From Planctomycetaceae bacterium (GTDB taxonomy: Bacteria; Planctomycetota; Planctomycetia; Planctomycetales; Planctomycetaceae): 64,000 nt of DNA. Numbering within the stretch: the first letter of the stretch is position 1; each line of letters starts with the position of its first letter. A model generated the notes under the pieces. That model did no database searches, was not told where the DNA came from, and was given only the letters and a program-made list of their open reading frames with translations. Shown one piece after another: positions 1 to 9,409 of this stretch. A program made the position numbers and the translations under genes. The stretch covers positions 186,001 through 250,000 of the forward strand of contig JAKFUG010000012.1 of NCBI GenBank assembly GCA_021732785.1. Direction: 5' to 3'.

Positions 1-961
1 GCGGTTTCACGCTGCTGGAAATCACTGCCAGAACGTGATCGTTCCGTTCGTTCTCGGTCACCTGCCGCAGCACATCGATCACCGCGGTAGGCACGCCCAG
101 CACATCGTCCGATTCCAGTTCGGCGAAGACGTCGAACGGGCGGCCATTTTGACCCGGTAGAGGACGATGCAGCAACTTCAGATAGGCCCGCACTGTCCGA
201 ATGACTTCGGCACTGAGGGGCCGCGACTGGTCCATTTGCCGACCGCTGAAGTCATCGGCCTGGACCACACTTTGCGCAATCGGAAACGCGCCGGTCAGCA
301 CACGGCCGAGGGAATTCACGAGTTCGCTTCCGGGCAAGGTTCGCAATCCCGGACCGTCTTCAATTTCATCGACGGCCTTACGAATGACGCGCGACGTAAT
401 CTCCAGCGATTCCATATCGAGCATCAAAGCCGCGACCCGGATGTTGTCGACTTCCTGATCCGACAGCCGAAGTTTTCGACCCACTTTTTCGGACAATTCC
501 GCCACGCGGCGCGCACGGAATTCCAGCCGCGGATTCACGGCTTGCAGGTAAGCACTGAGAACTTCCACGACACCCAGATAGGCTTCGCGGGCTTCGGCCC
601 CTTTGACGTGGCGATCATCGCTGAGGGTCCCGACGAACACCGCCGTCAGGCCCAGTACCGCCCCCCAGATGCAGAGTGTGAGTAACACCACCACGGGTTC
701 GGTCGACATCGCGAACGACCGGACGTCGGACATCACCACCACCGAGGCGGCGATTACGGAAAGAAAGGCGAGCGCACCGGCCCGATAACGCCCGAGAAAG
801 AACCCGGCGCAAACGACGGGCAAATAGAACAGGTTCAAGACGACGGCCTTGCTGGCGACCGTCATGCCCAGCACGCAGACCAGGCCCAGCGTGATCACCA
901 CCAGCATCCATTCCACGCGCCGACGATCGCGCCCTTGTTCGTCCGATTCCGTTGTTAACAT
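1..961 (-). CDS. Membrane protein with degenerate HD-GYP-like domain (3' end cut by window edge)
   Basis: The reading frame starts at an ATG at 961 and runs open off the left edge, so the C-terminus is missing (320 codons seen). Residues 18-110 contain about four hydrophobic segments, typical of a membrane sensor module. The rest aligns by eye with the HD-GYP fold of the next gene: the helix ending RRVAELSEKVGRKLRLSDQE is the usual N-terminal HD-GYP helix. The metal-binding residues are gone, however: the usual GH is FR, the HD pair is LD (ALMLDMESLEI), and the HHExxDGxGYP segment is not recognisable. I infer a non-catalytic paralogue that may sense or regulate. It lies 64 bp downstream of the intact HD-GYP gene on the same strand. 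Confidence 0.75.
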   Translation of the reverse strand, partial: MLTTESDEQGRDRRRVEWMLVVITLGLVCVLGMTVASKAVVLNLFYLPVVCAGFFLGRYRAGALAFLSVIAASVVVMSDVRSFAMSTEPVVVLLTLCIWGAVLGLTAVFVGTLSDDRHVKGAEAREAYLGVVEVLSAYLQAVNPRLEFRARRVAELSEKVGRKLRLSDQEVDNIRVAALMLDMESLEITSRVIRKAVDEIEDGPGLRTLPGSELVNSLGRVLTGAFPIAQSVVQADDFSGRQMDQSRPLSAEVIRTVRAYLKLLHRPLPGQNGRPFDVFAELESDDVLGVPTAVIDVLRQVTENERNDHVLAVISSSVKP

Positions 962-1025
962 AGCTGAACTCTCTCTTGTTCCTGGAAGCGTCAATCTGAT
1001 GTCCTGAGGTCGGGTTCATCCGCCC

Positions 1026-2093
1026 TCAGCCCGTTTTGACCAGCGACTTGGCATCGGAGACGGTTTCGTCCAACGTCGTCGAGAACAGGGCACGGTCTTC
1101 CTCGGGAGTGTCGATCTGATGCGACAATTCGCGCTGCCGGCCCGGCGGCCAGCTTCCCTTCGTGAGGGACTCCTTCTCGGCGTAAGTCGCACGGATGCGA
1201 TCGAACTCCGATTGAATCTGCAGGAAGACATCGACGATCCCGGGATCGAAGTGTTTACCGGCTTCCACGCGAATGATTTCCACACATTGTTCGTGGAGAA
1301 TCGGTTGCTTGTAGCAGCGTTCGACGGAAAGCGCGTCGTAGACGTCGGCGAGCGCAACGATGCGAGCCGAGAGCGGAATGGCGTTGCCGGACAGACCTTG
1401 CGGATAGCCGGTGCCATCCCATTTTTCGTGGTGCAGCAGGGCGATTTCCCGTGCGGTTTCCATGAAATTGGCTTGTCCGAGGCGGCTTTCGATTTGGGAG
1501 ATACATTCCGCGCCGATGCGAGCGTGTTCCTGCATGCGGCGGCGCTCGATCGGACTGAGTGAGCCCGGCTTCAGCAAAATCGAATCTTCGACGCCGACCT
1601 TGCCGATATCGTGCAGAGCCGAGCAAACACCGATGTCGCGAATGAACTGGGCGGAAATCAACGAGCGGAACCGCGGATCGCGGCGCATCGCTTGAGCCAG
1701 CCGCGTGCAATATGCGGAGATCCGTTCCAGGTGAAAGCCGGTGTCGGTATCGCGCGACTCCGCGAGTTTGGCCAGACCGAAGATGACGGCATCCCGCGTG
1801 CGGACCAGTTCGCCATTCAATTGGGATTGCTGGTGCTTGAAGTCGTGTTCCAGATCGGACTGCTTTTTGCCGTCGCTGAGGACGTACAGAATCAGCGAAA
1901 ACAATTGCAGCGAAGCGATCCAGACGAAGAGAATCGCCGTCGTCAGATACGCCGAATGAGCGCCCGCCGTTGCCGTCCCTGTCGACAACATCCGACAGGC
2001 CATCCACAGTCCAATCGCGAGCGCCAAAGCCTGGCAGCCGACAAGCCATCCCAGGGATCGCTTTCGTGGCAATTGAGACAGCAATCGGTGCAT
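1026..2093 (-). CDS. Membrane-anchored HD-GYP phosphodiesterase
   Basis: 355 aa. Two transmembrane helices lie near residues 15-35 and 45-70, followed by a charged linker and an HD-GYP domain (about 95-320). Visible motifs are TGFHLERI, the metal-binding ALHDIGKVGV, and HHEKWDGTGYPQGL followed by the ADVYDAL helix. HD-GYP proteins hydrolyse cyclic di-GMP (some act on cGAMP), so a role in second-messenger turnover at the inner membrane is likely. No receiver domain is present, so input probably comes through the membrane part. The gene is upstream of the degenerate paralogue with a short spacer, and the two are probably co-transcribed. The ATG at 2093 precedes the first hydrophobic segment. 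Confidence 0.88.
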   Translation of the reverse strand: MHRLLSQLPRKRSLGWLVGCQALALAIGLWMACRMLSTGTATAGAHSAYLTTAILFVWIASLQLFSLILYVLSDGKKQSDLEHDFKHQQSQLNGELVRTRDAVIFGLAKLAESRDTDTGFHLERISAYCTRLAQAMRRDPRFRSLISAQFIRDIGVCSALHDIGKVGVEDSILLKPGSLSPIERRRMQEHARIGAECISQIESRLGQANFMETAREIALLHHEKWDGTGYPQGLSGNAIPLSARIVALADVYDALSVERCYKQPILHEQCVEIIRVEAGKHFDPGIVDVFLQIQSEFDRIRATYAEKESLTKGSWPPGRQRELSHQIDTPEEDRALFSTTLDETVSDAKSLVKTG

Positions 2094-2470
2094 TCGTCAG
2101 CCCCACAAGAATTGCCGATCGGGGGCCCAACCGACCAGGGGAACTCCGGACAACCCTCAGAACCCTAGCTCACGTTTTTGACATCGCACGCCGGGGCCAG
2201 GGAATGTCGATTGGAGTCCGGGACGATTCGTCGCGCCTTGTGCAGTTCGGCGCGAACCTGCCTGCGATGCCCGCCGTTCCGTTCCTGCCGAGGAGAACCC
2301 GGGAATTCGCGAAAAACTGGGCAAAAATGCGGAAGACAAGCCTTCTCGACGGAATTTTCGGTTCGGGAGAACGGGCATCCTGTCCGAGGCGAGTCTTGAC
2401 AAACTGCCACCGCAGAGCAGAATGAGCCCGACTGCGGTCGCTGATTCATTCCCCTGACGGGTCACGAGCC
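2094..2470. other. Intergenic region, divergent promoters expected
   Basis: 377 bp between the divergent HD-GYP gene and the TIR-like gene. Short frames on both strands have no recognisable protein features and no good ribosome binding site. None of the repeat families of this window is present. It probably holds both promoters, but I cannot place boxes with confidence. Confidence 0.4.
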
Positions 2471-2953
2471 ATGAATATCTTCATCAGCCGGCCGACGAGT
2501 CTGCCGAAAGCGTTTGAGGCCGCTTACACCGAGTTCCATGCGTTTCTCAAAGAGGAAGGCATTGTCCCCCGGCGGCTGGGTTCGACCGACACTCCCTACG
2601 GATCGCCCTTGCAAGGCGTGATTGATCTGATGGGGGAATGCCAGGGTGCCATCATTCTTGGCTACCCGCAGATCGAGATGTTTCAGCACGTCCGCCGGAG
2701 CACGATTATCAAGGTCGATCCGGCCATGATGTTTCCAACCCCCTGGAACCAGATTGAAGGGGCACTTGCCTACGGAGCCAAGGTTCCGGTGCTGGTGGTG
2801 GCCCATCCCGAAGTCCACGGTGGCATCTTCGATCATGGCGTGACGGGAAATTACGTCCTCTCGTTGGACCTTTCGACCCTACGCTGGCATGAAGCCCTTG
2901 CTTTCCAGCAGGTGTATTCCCAATGGAAAAAGCTGCTGCAGATACCCAGGTGA
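2471..2953 (+). CDS. TIR / nucleoside deoxyribosyltransferase-like protein
   Basis: 160 aa, no signal peptide. It begins with a short beta strand, MNIFISRPTS, and has a GAIILGYPQ strand near residues 59-67. A glutamate at about residue 96 sits in NQIEGALAYGAKVPVLVV. That pattern (E, then G-A, then K-P-V before a strand) is the catalytic-glutamate region of the deoxyribosyltransferase/TIR-like fold, whose members cleave N-glycosidic bonds of nucleosides or NAD. The assignment is by fold pattern only and the substrate is unknown. It converges on sthA, with only 2 bp between stop codons. Confidence 0.6.
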   Translation: MNIFISRPTSLPKAFEAAYTEFHAFLKEEGIVPRRLGSTDTPYGSPLQGVIDLMGECQGAIILGYPQIEMFQHVRRSTIIKVDPAMMFPTPWNQIEGALAYGAKVPVLVVAHPEVHGGIFDHGVTGNYVLSLDLSTLRWHEALAFQQVYSQWKKLLQIPR

Positions 2954-2955
2954 AT

Positions 2956-4347
2956 TCATAGCAAGCGGTTATACCCGTTGAGGGCGGCAACGCGGTACGC
3001 TTCGGCCATCGTCGGGTAATTGAACGTCGTATTTACGAAGTACAACAGCGAATTGTGCGGCAGCGGCATCGCCATGACGGCTTGACCGATGTGGATAATT
3101 TCCGACGCATTCGCGCCGAAGCAGTGAATGCCGAGAATCTCCAACGTTTCGCGATGAAATAAGATCTTCAGCATGCCGACGGTACGGCCGGTGATCTGGG
3201 CCCGTGCCAGACTGCGAAAGTTCGTGTGACCGACTTCGTAGGGAATTTTGGCCTCGGTGAGTTCGCGCTCGTTTTTGCCGAGGGAGCTGATTTCGGGACT
3301 GGTGTAAATGCCCGTGGGAATCTCCAGCGTCGGTCGTGGGACGGCCGTGCCGAGAATGTGGCTCGATGCGTACCGTCCCTGGGAGTAAGCCGCACTCGCG
3401 AGCGCCGGCGGCCCAATGACATCGCCGACGGCATAAATGTGCGGTTGTGTGGTCTGAAAGTGTTCGTTCACCAGAATGTTGCCGCGGGAATCGGGCACAA
3501 TTCCGGTGGCTTCGAGATTCATGTTGTCCGAATTACCGGTTCGTCCCGCGGCCCACAGCAGAATATCCGTCTTGATTTGCTTGCCGGACTTGAGATGCAG
3601 CACGACGCCGTCGTCGCGCGGTTCGACGCGATCGCAATCCTCGCGATGCCGGATCACCACCCCGCGCTCCCGCAGGTGGTAACTAAGGGCATCGACGATT
3701 TCTTCATCGAGAAAATCGAGCAGCCGATCACGGTTGTTGATCAGGTTCACCTTCATTTCGAGGTTGCGGAACATCGATGCGTATTCGCAGCCGATGACCC
3801 CCGCCCCGTAAATGGTGATCGATTTCAGATCGAGATTGCATTGCAGAATCGTGTCGCTGTCGAAGACGCGCGGGTGCGTGAAATCGACATGGACCGGACG
3901 ATACGGCCGGGCACCGGTCGCGATGACGATGTGCTTGCCGCGAAGCTGGTGTTTGCCGCCGTCCTCCTGGCAGACTTCGACGGTATGCGCGTCAACAAAA
4001 CGGGCGGAACCCGTATGAATCGGGACGTCGTTGCGGTCGTAGAACGTGGTGCGCACGCGGACTTGCTGGTCGATGACCGACTTCGCCTTCTTTCGAAGAT
4101 CGGGCAGCATGAAATCGACCGTGATCCCTTTTTCCCGGAAGAGCGGATTCGAGTTCACTTCGGTGAGCTGAAAAATCGCATACCGCAGGGCTTTGCTGGG
4201 GATCGTCCCGCGGTGCGTGCAACTCCCGCCGATTTGAGTATCGCGTTCAATGACGGCGACGGTCCGGCCATGTTTGACGGCCTGCATCGCCGCTCCTTCG
4301 CCGCCCGGCCCGGTTCCGATGACCAACACATCGTATTCGCCGTCCAT
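2956..4347 (-). CDS. sthA: Soluble pyridine nucleotide transhydrogenase
   Basis: 463 aa from the ATG at 4347, preceded by a GGAG. The frame is open further upstream but without homology, and the family is about 465 aa. The FAD-binding [10 protein letters not shown] is at residues 11-20. [14 protein letters not shown] follows at 42-55: only the first of the two redox cysteines of the disulfide reductase family is kept and the second is threonine, which marks SthA rather than lipoamide or glutathione reductases. NAD(P)-binding and dimerisation domains follow. The enzyme is a cytosolic flavoprotein that exchanges reducing equivalents between NADPH and NAD+, usually to remove excess NADPH. Confidence 0.9.
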   Translation of the reverse strand: MDGEYDVLVIGTGPGGEGAAMQAVKHGRTVAVIERDTQIGGSCTHRGTIPSKALRYAIFQLTEVNSNPLFREKGITVDFMLPDLRKKAKSVIDQQVRVRTTFYDRNDVPIHTGSARFVDAHTVEVCQEDGGKHQLRGKHIVIATGARPYRPVHVDFTHPRVFDSDTILQCNLDLKSITIYGAGVIGCEYASMFRNLEMKVNLINNRDRLLDFLDEEIVDALSYHLRERGVVIRHREDCDRVEPRDDGVVLHLKSGKQIKTDILLWAAGRTGNSDNMNLEATGIVPDSRGNILVNEHFQTTQPHIYAVGDVIGPPALASAAYSQGRYASSHILGTAVPRPTLEIPTGIYTSPEISSLGKNERELTEAKIPYEVGHTNFRSLARAQITGRTVGMLKILFHRETLEILGIHCFGANASEIIHIGQAVMAMPLPHNSLLYFVNTTFNYPTMAEAYRVAALNGYNRLL

Positions 4348-4649
4348 CCATCCACTCCGCAATGATCGCCGATCTCGTCTGCACAGTGTTGTAATCCCCG
4401 GACGGGCGGCTGACCACCCAATGGTGCGGAGCCCGACAATCCTGCGCAGAATTCCAGCAGAGACGCCGCTCAATCGGGCAGCGTTTTACTGTTGCTCGTC
4501 TAAAACAATGTGTTGACGATTCAAATGCGCTTACGCCACAGGCTAACTCTCAGGGTTTGCTGTATCCTTAGACAGAAAATCGCAGAAATGGTACGGCATC
4601 GGCTAGGATATTCGCCGGTCATTCCCTCCCTGTTAGCAAGAACGCATCC

Positions 4650-7409
4650 ATGAACGCCCCCGCGATTCTCCGTCAAGATGTGGAAACACTCAATTCGCTC
4701 CTCGAAGTCGTTCTCATCGAACAGGCAGGGACGGCATTTGCCCAACTGCTGAAACAAATTCGGCAACTCGCCCAGGAACGCCGCGTCGGCCTGCCCCACT
4801 CTGGAGAAAGACTGGCTCAGAAAATTCGCGATCTCGACGAGGCCGAAATTGCCATCGCGGTCCGGGCGCTCAGCGTCTCGTTCGATCTCGCCAATCTGGC
4901 TGAGGATTTGCAGCGGGTGCGGGTCCTGCGAGAACGGGAACGTTCCGCCGGGGAGCGCGGCCGGGCGGAATCGATTGGCGACGCGATTCGCATCCTGCAC
5001 GCCTCCGGGATGACCGCCGAGGCGATGCAGGACGCGATCTCCAAGCTCCGCATCGAACTTGTCTTCACAGCCCATCCGACGGAAGCCAAACGCCGCACCA
5101 CGCGCCGCATCTTGCGGGATTTACGGCAAGCGTTGCAGAACGACCAGCGTCCCGACCTGCTGCCCAGCGAACACGAGGAATTCGTCGACCGCCTCATGAG
5201 CGATCTCACGTTACTCTGGCAGGTGGATTCCATCCGCCCCCAGCGCCCGACCGTCATGAACGAAGTCGAACGCGGGTTGTTCTTCTTCGACGGGCTGTGG
5301 GAAGTTTTGCCCGCACTCCGCCGCGACATGCGGAACGCGCTGGCCATTGCGTATCCCGAAACGAACTTTCACATCCCGCCGTTCATCGTCTTCGGCTCGT
5401 GGATCGGCGGCGACCGCGACGGCAATCCGTTCGTCACCCACGAAGTCACCGGTCAGGCCCTCGAACTTCTCCGTCGCGCGGCGGTGGAACGTCACCTCGG
5501 CGTCTGTCGGAAGCTGGCCCAGTTGCTCGTCATGTCCGAGCGGCAGATCGACGTCGATCCCGTATTCCACAAGGCCCTGGATTCCGCGCTGCAGAAATCG
5601 TCTGGTATGCGGGGCGCGGTGGCGAGCATTGCGGAGGTCGAAGTCTATCGCCGCTGGTTGAAACTCATCGAAGTGAAACTGGAAGCGTCGCTCGCCGCTG
5701 CTGCCGGAACCGCCACCGAAGGCGTTGGTTATCGAACGGGGATGGAACTCGCCGCCGATGTCGAAAAACTGGCCGACAGCCTGCGGATGCACAAAGGCGA
5801 ACGGATTGTCGCGACGCACGTGGAAGCCTGGATCGATCAGATTGCCACGTTCGGATTGCAGTTTGCCGCGCTCGATGTCCGGCAGGATTCCCGCGTGCAT
5901 GTCGATGTGCTCGCCGAAGTTTTCAAACGGACCGGTCAATGCGCCGACTATGCCGCCGCCGACGAAGCCACCCGGCAGGCGCTGCTATCGACCCCGCCCA
6001 CAGCCGGCAGCGAGTTGATGCAACCGGGACTGTCCGATCAAGCCAAGGAAACATTGTCCCTCTTCAAATTGCTGGTGCGGATTGTCCGTTCCCACGGCAC
6101 CGGACGGTTGGGCGGCCACGTGATCAGCATGACTCATAAGCCGAGCGATGTCCTCGCCGTCTGGTGGATGTGGCAATGGGCCTGGAAAGCCACGCCGAGC
6201 GACGGCTCCCGCCCTGTGGCTTACCTGCCGATCGTGCCGCTGTTTGAAACCATCGATGACTTGCGAAACGGTCCCCAGATTCTCCACGACATGCTCAGCA
6301 TTCCCGCGTACCAGGCGTATCTGGCGACCAGCGGAATGGCTCAGCCCGAACAGATCGTCATGGTCGGTTATTCGGACAGCACGAAGGACGGCGGGTACCT
6401 CGCAGCGCAGTGGGGCCTGTTCCGCGTGCAGGATCAATTAGCGGAAGTCGCGGCCGAACACAATGTGCGACTGATCGTCTTCCACGGTCGCGGCGGCGCT
6501 TTGGGCCGTGGCGGTGGTCCGGCGGCCCGGGCGATCATGTCGCTGCCGCCGATGTCCGTCGGTGGTTCGCTCCGCATGACCGAACAGGGGGAAGTCCTCG
6601 CCGAACGGTACGACGATCCGCGCATTGCCGCCCGGCATCTCGAACAGGTGACCTGGGCCACGCTGCTGGTGTCGAACCGTCCGGAAGAATCCGCCCCGGT
6701 GGAATGGCGGGAATTGATGGACCATCTCGCCGAGCAGTCCTATTTGTACTACCGCAAATTGGTCCAGCACCCCGGCTTTCTGAATTACTTCGATCAGGCG
6801 ACACCGATCTCGGAAATCGAACGCCTGCCGATTGGTTCGCGTCCTTCCCGACGCCGTGAGCGGAAATCGTTGTCGGATCTGCGGGCCATTCCGTGGACGT
6901 TCGCGTGGACGCAAAGCCGGCAGTTCATCCCCGCATGGTACGGCTTGGGGACGGCGTTATGGGATCACGTGCAAGCCCACGGCAATGACTGGGGCCCGCT
7001 GCAAGCCATGTACGACCGCTGGCCATTGTTCGAGGCGGTCATCGACAACGCCATTCTCGCTTTGGCCAAAGCCGACCTCGGCATCGCCCAACGGTATGCC
7101 GATCTCGCCGCCGAGCGGGAAGACGGACAACAGGTCTGGCAATTGATTCAGGAAGAATTCCATCGCAGCCAGGCCGTGGTGCTGATGGTGACGCGGCAAC
7201 CGGCCCTGCTCGCGGGCACACCGTGGTTGCAGCAATCGATCCTCGAACGGAACCCATCGGTCGACCCGCTCAACCTGATCCAGATCGAACTCATCCGCCG
7301 CATGCGGACCGCGATGGAAGAAGGCAAAGAAGACGTCGCGGACCGACTGGGCCAACTCGTGCGGTTAACCATTCAGGGCGTGGCGTCGGGGTTGCGTACC
7401 ACGGGTTAG
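4650..7409 (+). CDS. ppc: Phosphoenolpyruvate carboxylase
   Basis: 919 aa, close to the usual 880-960. The catalytic histidine region FTAHPTEAKRRTTRR is at residues 139-153. GSWIGGDRDGNPFVT binds phosphoenolpyruvate, and the C-terminal part has GYSDSTKDGG and the flexible loop FHGRGGALGRGGGPA. The frame ends in the expected LTIQGVASGLRTTG, so the protein is complete. It carboxylates phosphoenolpyruvate with bicarbonate to oxaloacetate, an anaplerotic reaction. It is divergent from sthA across about 300 bp and looks monocistronic. The start at 4650 gives the standard N-terminus, although the ribosome binding site is weak. Confidence 0.96.
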   Translation: MNAPAILRQDVETLNSLLEVVLIEQAGTAFAQLLKQIRQLAQERRVGLPHSGERLAQKIRDLDEAEIAIAVRALSVSFDLANLAEDLQRVRVLRERERSAGERGRAESIGDAIRILHASGMTAEAMQDAISKLRIELVFTAHPTEAKRRTTRRILRDLRQALQNDQRPDLLPSEHEEFVDRLMSDLTLLWQVDSIRPQRPTVMNEVERGLFFFDGLWEVLPALRRDMRNALAIAYPETNFHIPPFIVFGSWIGGDRDGNPFVTHEVTGQALELLRRAAVERHLGVCRKLAQLLVMSERQIDVDPVFHKALDSALQKSSGMRGAVASIAEVEVYRRWLKLIEVKLEASLAAAAGTATEGVGYRTGMELAADVEKLADSLRMHKGERIVATHVEAWIDQIATFGLQFAALDVRQDSRVHVDVLAEVFKRTGQCADYAAADEATRQALLSTPPTAGSELMQPGLSDQAKETLSLFKLLVRIVRSHGTGRLGGHVISMTHKPSDVLAVWWMWQWAWKATPSDGSRPVAYLPIVPLFETIDDLRNGPQILHDMLSIPAYQAYLATSGMAQPEQIVMVGYSDSTKDGGYLAAQWGLFRVQDQLAEVAAEHNVRLIVFHGRGGALGRGGGPAARAIMSLPPMSVGGSLRMTEQGEVLAERYDDPRIAARHLEQVTWATLLVSNRPEESAPVEWRELMDHLAEQSYLYYRKLVQHPGFLNYFDQATPISEIERLPIGSRPSRRRERKSLSDLRAIPWTFAWTQSRQFIPAWYGLGTALWDHVQAHGNDWGPLQAMYDRWPLFEAVIDNAILALAKADLGIAQRYADLAAEREDGQQVWQLIQEEFHRSQAVVLMVTRQPALLAGTPWLQQSILERNPSVDPLNLIQIELIRRMRTAMEEGKEDVADRLGQLVRLTIQGVASGLRTTG

Positions 7410-7428
7410 TCCCCCCGGTGATTCGCTT

Positions 7429-7554
7429 GGGTGGCCCAGACGCCGTCGCAGGCGTCCGGGTCGCGCAGCGACAAGAGGCTTCAAAACCTCGCACTGACTC
7501 TGATACCTCTTGTGACTGCGTCACCCAGACGTCTGAACGACGTCTGGGGCACCC
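7429..7554. repeat. Palindromic intergenic repeat, family O
   Basis: Imperfect inverted repeat with ends GGGTGGCCCAGACG (7429-7442) and CGTCTGGGGCACCC (7541-7554), separated by about 100 bp. It lies between the convergent ppc and pgm genes and could act in transcription termination. Only copy in the window. Confidence 0.7.
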
Positions 7555-7635
7555 GTCGTTCTTTTCTGAATCACGCGGTGGGTTCAGCGCGGGGTGCGAA
7601 ACCGCACAGCGGGGATTGTGGTCGGGTCGAAGCGA

Positions 7636-9288
7636 TCACGGTTTCCCGGCGTTGAGGGCGGCGGTCACAATCTCTCTTGCTTCACACACAATACGGTCCA
7701 GGTGTGCGGCGTCGCGGGCGCTTTCCGCGTAGATTTTGTAGATGTTCTCGGTTCCCGATGGCCGGGCGGCGAACCAGCCGTGAGCCGTGACCACTTTCAG
7801 CCCGCCGATCGCCGCGTGGTTGCCGGGGGCGGCGGTGAGTTTCGCGGTGATCGGGTCCCCAGCGAGGGTCTCCGCTTTGACGGCGGCGGGGGACAGTTTT
7901 TTCAGCACGTCCTTCTCGGCGGGGGACGCGGGCTGATCGATCCGCGTGTAGTGCGGGGCACCGTACTTCGCCGCGAGTTCTTGATAATGCACGCCGGGAT
8001 CTTTCCCCGTCACGGCGGTGATCTCCGCGGCGAGCAGACAGAGAATCAAGCCGTCCTTGTCAGTGGACCAGACCGTGCCGTCGTGCCGCAGGAAACTGGC
8101 CCCGGCGCTTTCTTCACCACCGAAACCGAGCGTGCCGTTGTAGAGACCGTCGACGAACCATTTGAAACCGACGGGAACTTCATACACCTTGCGACCGAGG
8201 TCCGCGCCGACACGGTCAATCAGCGCACTGCTGACGAGTGTCTTGCCGATGGCGAGCGAAGCGGGCCATTTCGGCCGGTGCATGTAAAGATATCGGATCG
8301 CCACGGCGAGGTAATGGTTCGGGTTGAGCAACCCCAGCGACGGCGTGACAATGCCGTGCCGGTCGGCGTCGGGGTCCGTTCCAAAGGCGAGCGAGTATTG
8401 ATCCTTGAGTTTCACCAGCCCGGCCATCGCGCACGGACTGGAGCAATCCATGCGAATCTTGCCGTCGTGATCCACGGTCATGAAACCGAACTGCGGGTCG
8501 ACCTTGTTATTCACGACGGTGATATCGAGGCCGTAGCGCTCGGCGATGGGTTGCCAGTAGAGTCGGCTGGCACCACCGAGGGGATCAACGCCGAGGTGCA
8601 GCTTTGCCCCCTTCAGCGCGGGCATGTCGATGATCTGGTCCAACTCGTTCACGTAACCGGGAACGAAGTCTTTCTGCTGCGTCGTGGAATTCGTCAGCGC
8701 GCGTTCATACGGCATCCGCTTCACGGCCGCGTTGCCACTCTTCAGCAGTTCATTCGCCCGCTTTTGAATCACGCCGGTGGCATCGGTATCCGCGGGGCCA
8801 CCATTCGGCGGGTTGTATTTGAAGCCGCCGTCTTCGGGGGGATTGTGCGACGGTGTAATGATGATGCCGTCCGCGAGTTCCGTTTTGCGGCCGCGGTTGT
8901 GGTTGAGGATCGCATGCGAAATTACCGGCGTGGGCGTGACTTCATCGCCGCTTTGAATCAACGTCGCCACGCCATTCGCCGCGAGGACTTCGATCGCCGT
9001 GCGTTGTGCGGCGGACGACAGCGCATGCGTATCCTTGCCGAGATAGACCGGCCCCGTGTAGCCCTGCGCGATCCGATACTCGCAGATCGCCTGTGTGATC
9101 GCCGCGATGTGGGCTTCGGTGAACGTGGCGTCCCGCGAAGTGCCCCGGTGCCCGCTGGTCCCGAAGCTGACGGCCTGCGCGGGGTTCATCGGATCGGGCT
9201 TGCCGTCGTAATACGCCTGCTCCAGCTTGGCGACATCGATCAACATGGAAGCCGGCGCGGGTTGACCGGCGAGCGGATTGAGGGACAT
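7636..9288 (-). CDS. pgm: Phosphoglucomutase (alpha-D-glucose-specific)
   Basis: 550 aa, matching bacterial Pgm. Signature segments in order: [11 protein letters not shown] near the N-terminus, the phosphoserine loop [18 protein letters not shown], the magnesium site [10 protein letters not shown], the sugar-binding [11 protein letters not shown], and the phosphate-binding [13 protein letters not shown] near the end. It interconverts glucose 1-phosphate and glucose 6-phosphate and so feeds ADP-glucose synthesis by the glgC gene also in this window. The start at 9288 has AGAGG upstream. It lies 121 bp downstream of gpsA on the same strand, with repeat H between them. Confidence 0.96.
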   Translation of the reverse strand: MSLNPLAGQPAPASMLIDVAKLEQAYYDGKPDPMNPAQAVSFGTSGHRGTSRDATFTEAHIAAITQAICEYRIAQGYTGPVYLGKDTHALSSAAQRTAIEVLAANGVATLIQSGDEVTPTPVISHAILNHNRGRKTELADGIIITPSHNPPEDGGFKYNPPNGGPADTDATGVIQKRANELLKSGNAAVKRMPYERALTNSTTQQKDFVPGYVNELDQIIDMPALKGAKLHLGVDPLGGASRLYWQPIAERYGLDITVVNNKVDPQFGFMTVDHDGKIRMDCSSPCAMAGLVKLKDQYSLAFGTDPDADRHGIVTPSLGLLNPNHYLAVAIRYLYMHRPKWPASLAIGKTLVSSALIDRVGADLGRKVYEVPVGFKWFVDGLYNGTLGFGGEESAGASFLRHDGTVWSTDKDGLILCLLAAEITAVTGKDPGVHYQELAAKYGAPHYTRIDQPASPAEKDVLKKLSPAAVKAETLAGDPITAKLTAAPGNHAAIGGLKVVTAHGWFAARPSGTENIYKIYAESARDAAHLDRIVCEAREIVTAALNAGKP

Positions 9289-9299
9289 GGAGAACCTCT

Positions 9300-9406
9300 A
9301 GTCTAGAGTCGAGAGTCGAGAGTCGAGAGTGGAGAGCCAGACAAAAGGTGCAACCGAATCGCGAGTCCCGTCTGGCTCTTGACTCTCGACTCTTCGCTCT
9401 CGACTA
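9300..9406. repeat. Inverted simple repeat, family H
   Basis: A left arm of tandem GAGAGTC units ending AGAGCCAGA and a right arm of GACTCTCGACTC units form an imperfect palindrome of about 107 bp. It fills nearly the whole spacer between gpsA and pgm. Similar half-copies are at 15073-15111 and 20056-20094. Confidence 0.75.
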
Positions 9407-9409
9407 TTT

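Noticed and set aside
2157-2465. 102-aa minus-strand frame in the first large gap
   Set aside because: Arg/Ser-rich composition without hydrophobic pattern or ribosome site; looks like noise.
7594-9306. 570-aa frame on the plus strand
   Set aside because: It lies fully antisense to pgm, whose motifs are intact. Composition is that of a GC-rich shadow frame.
9300-9406. CRISPR-like direct repeats
   Set aside because: Units are about 7-9 bp, without unique spacers, and arranged as inverted arms; no cas gene nearby.
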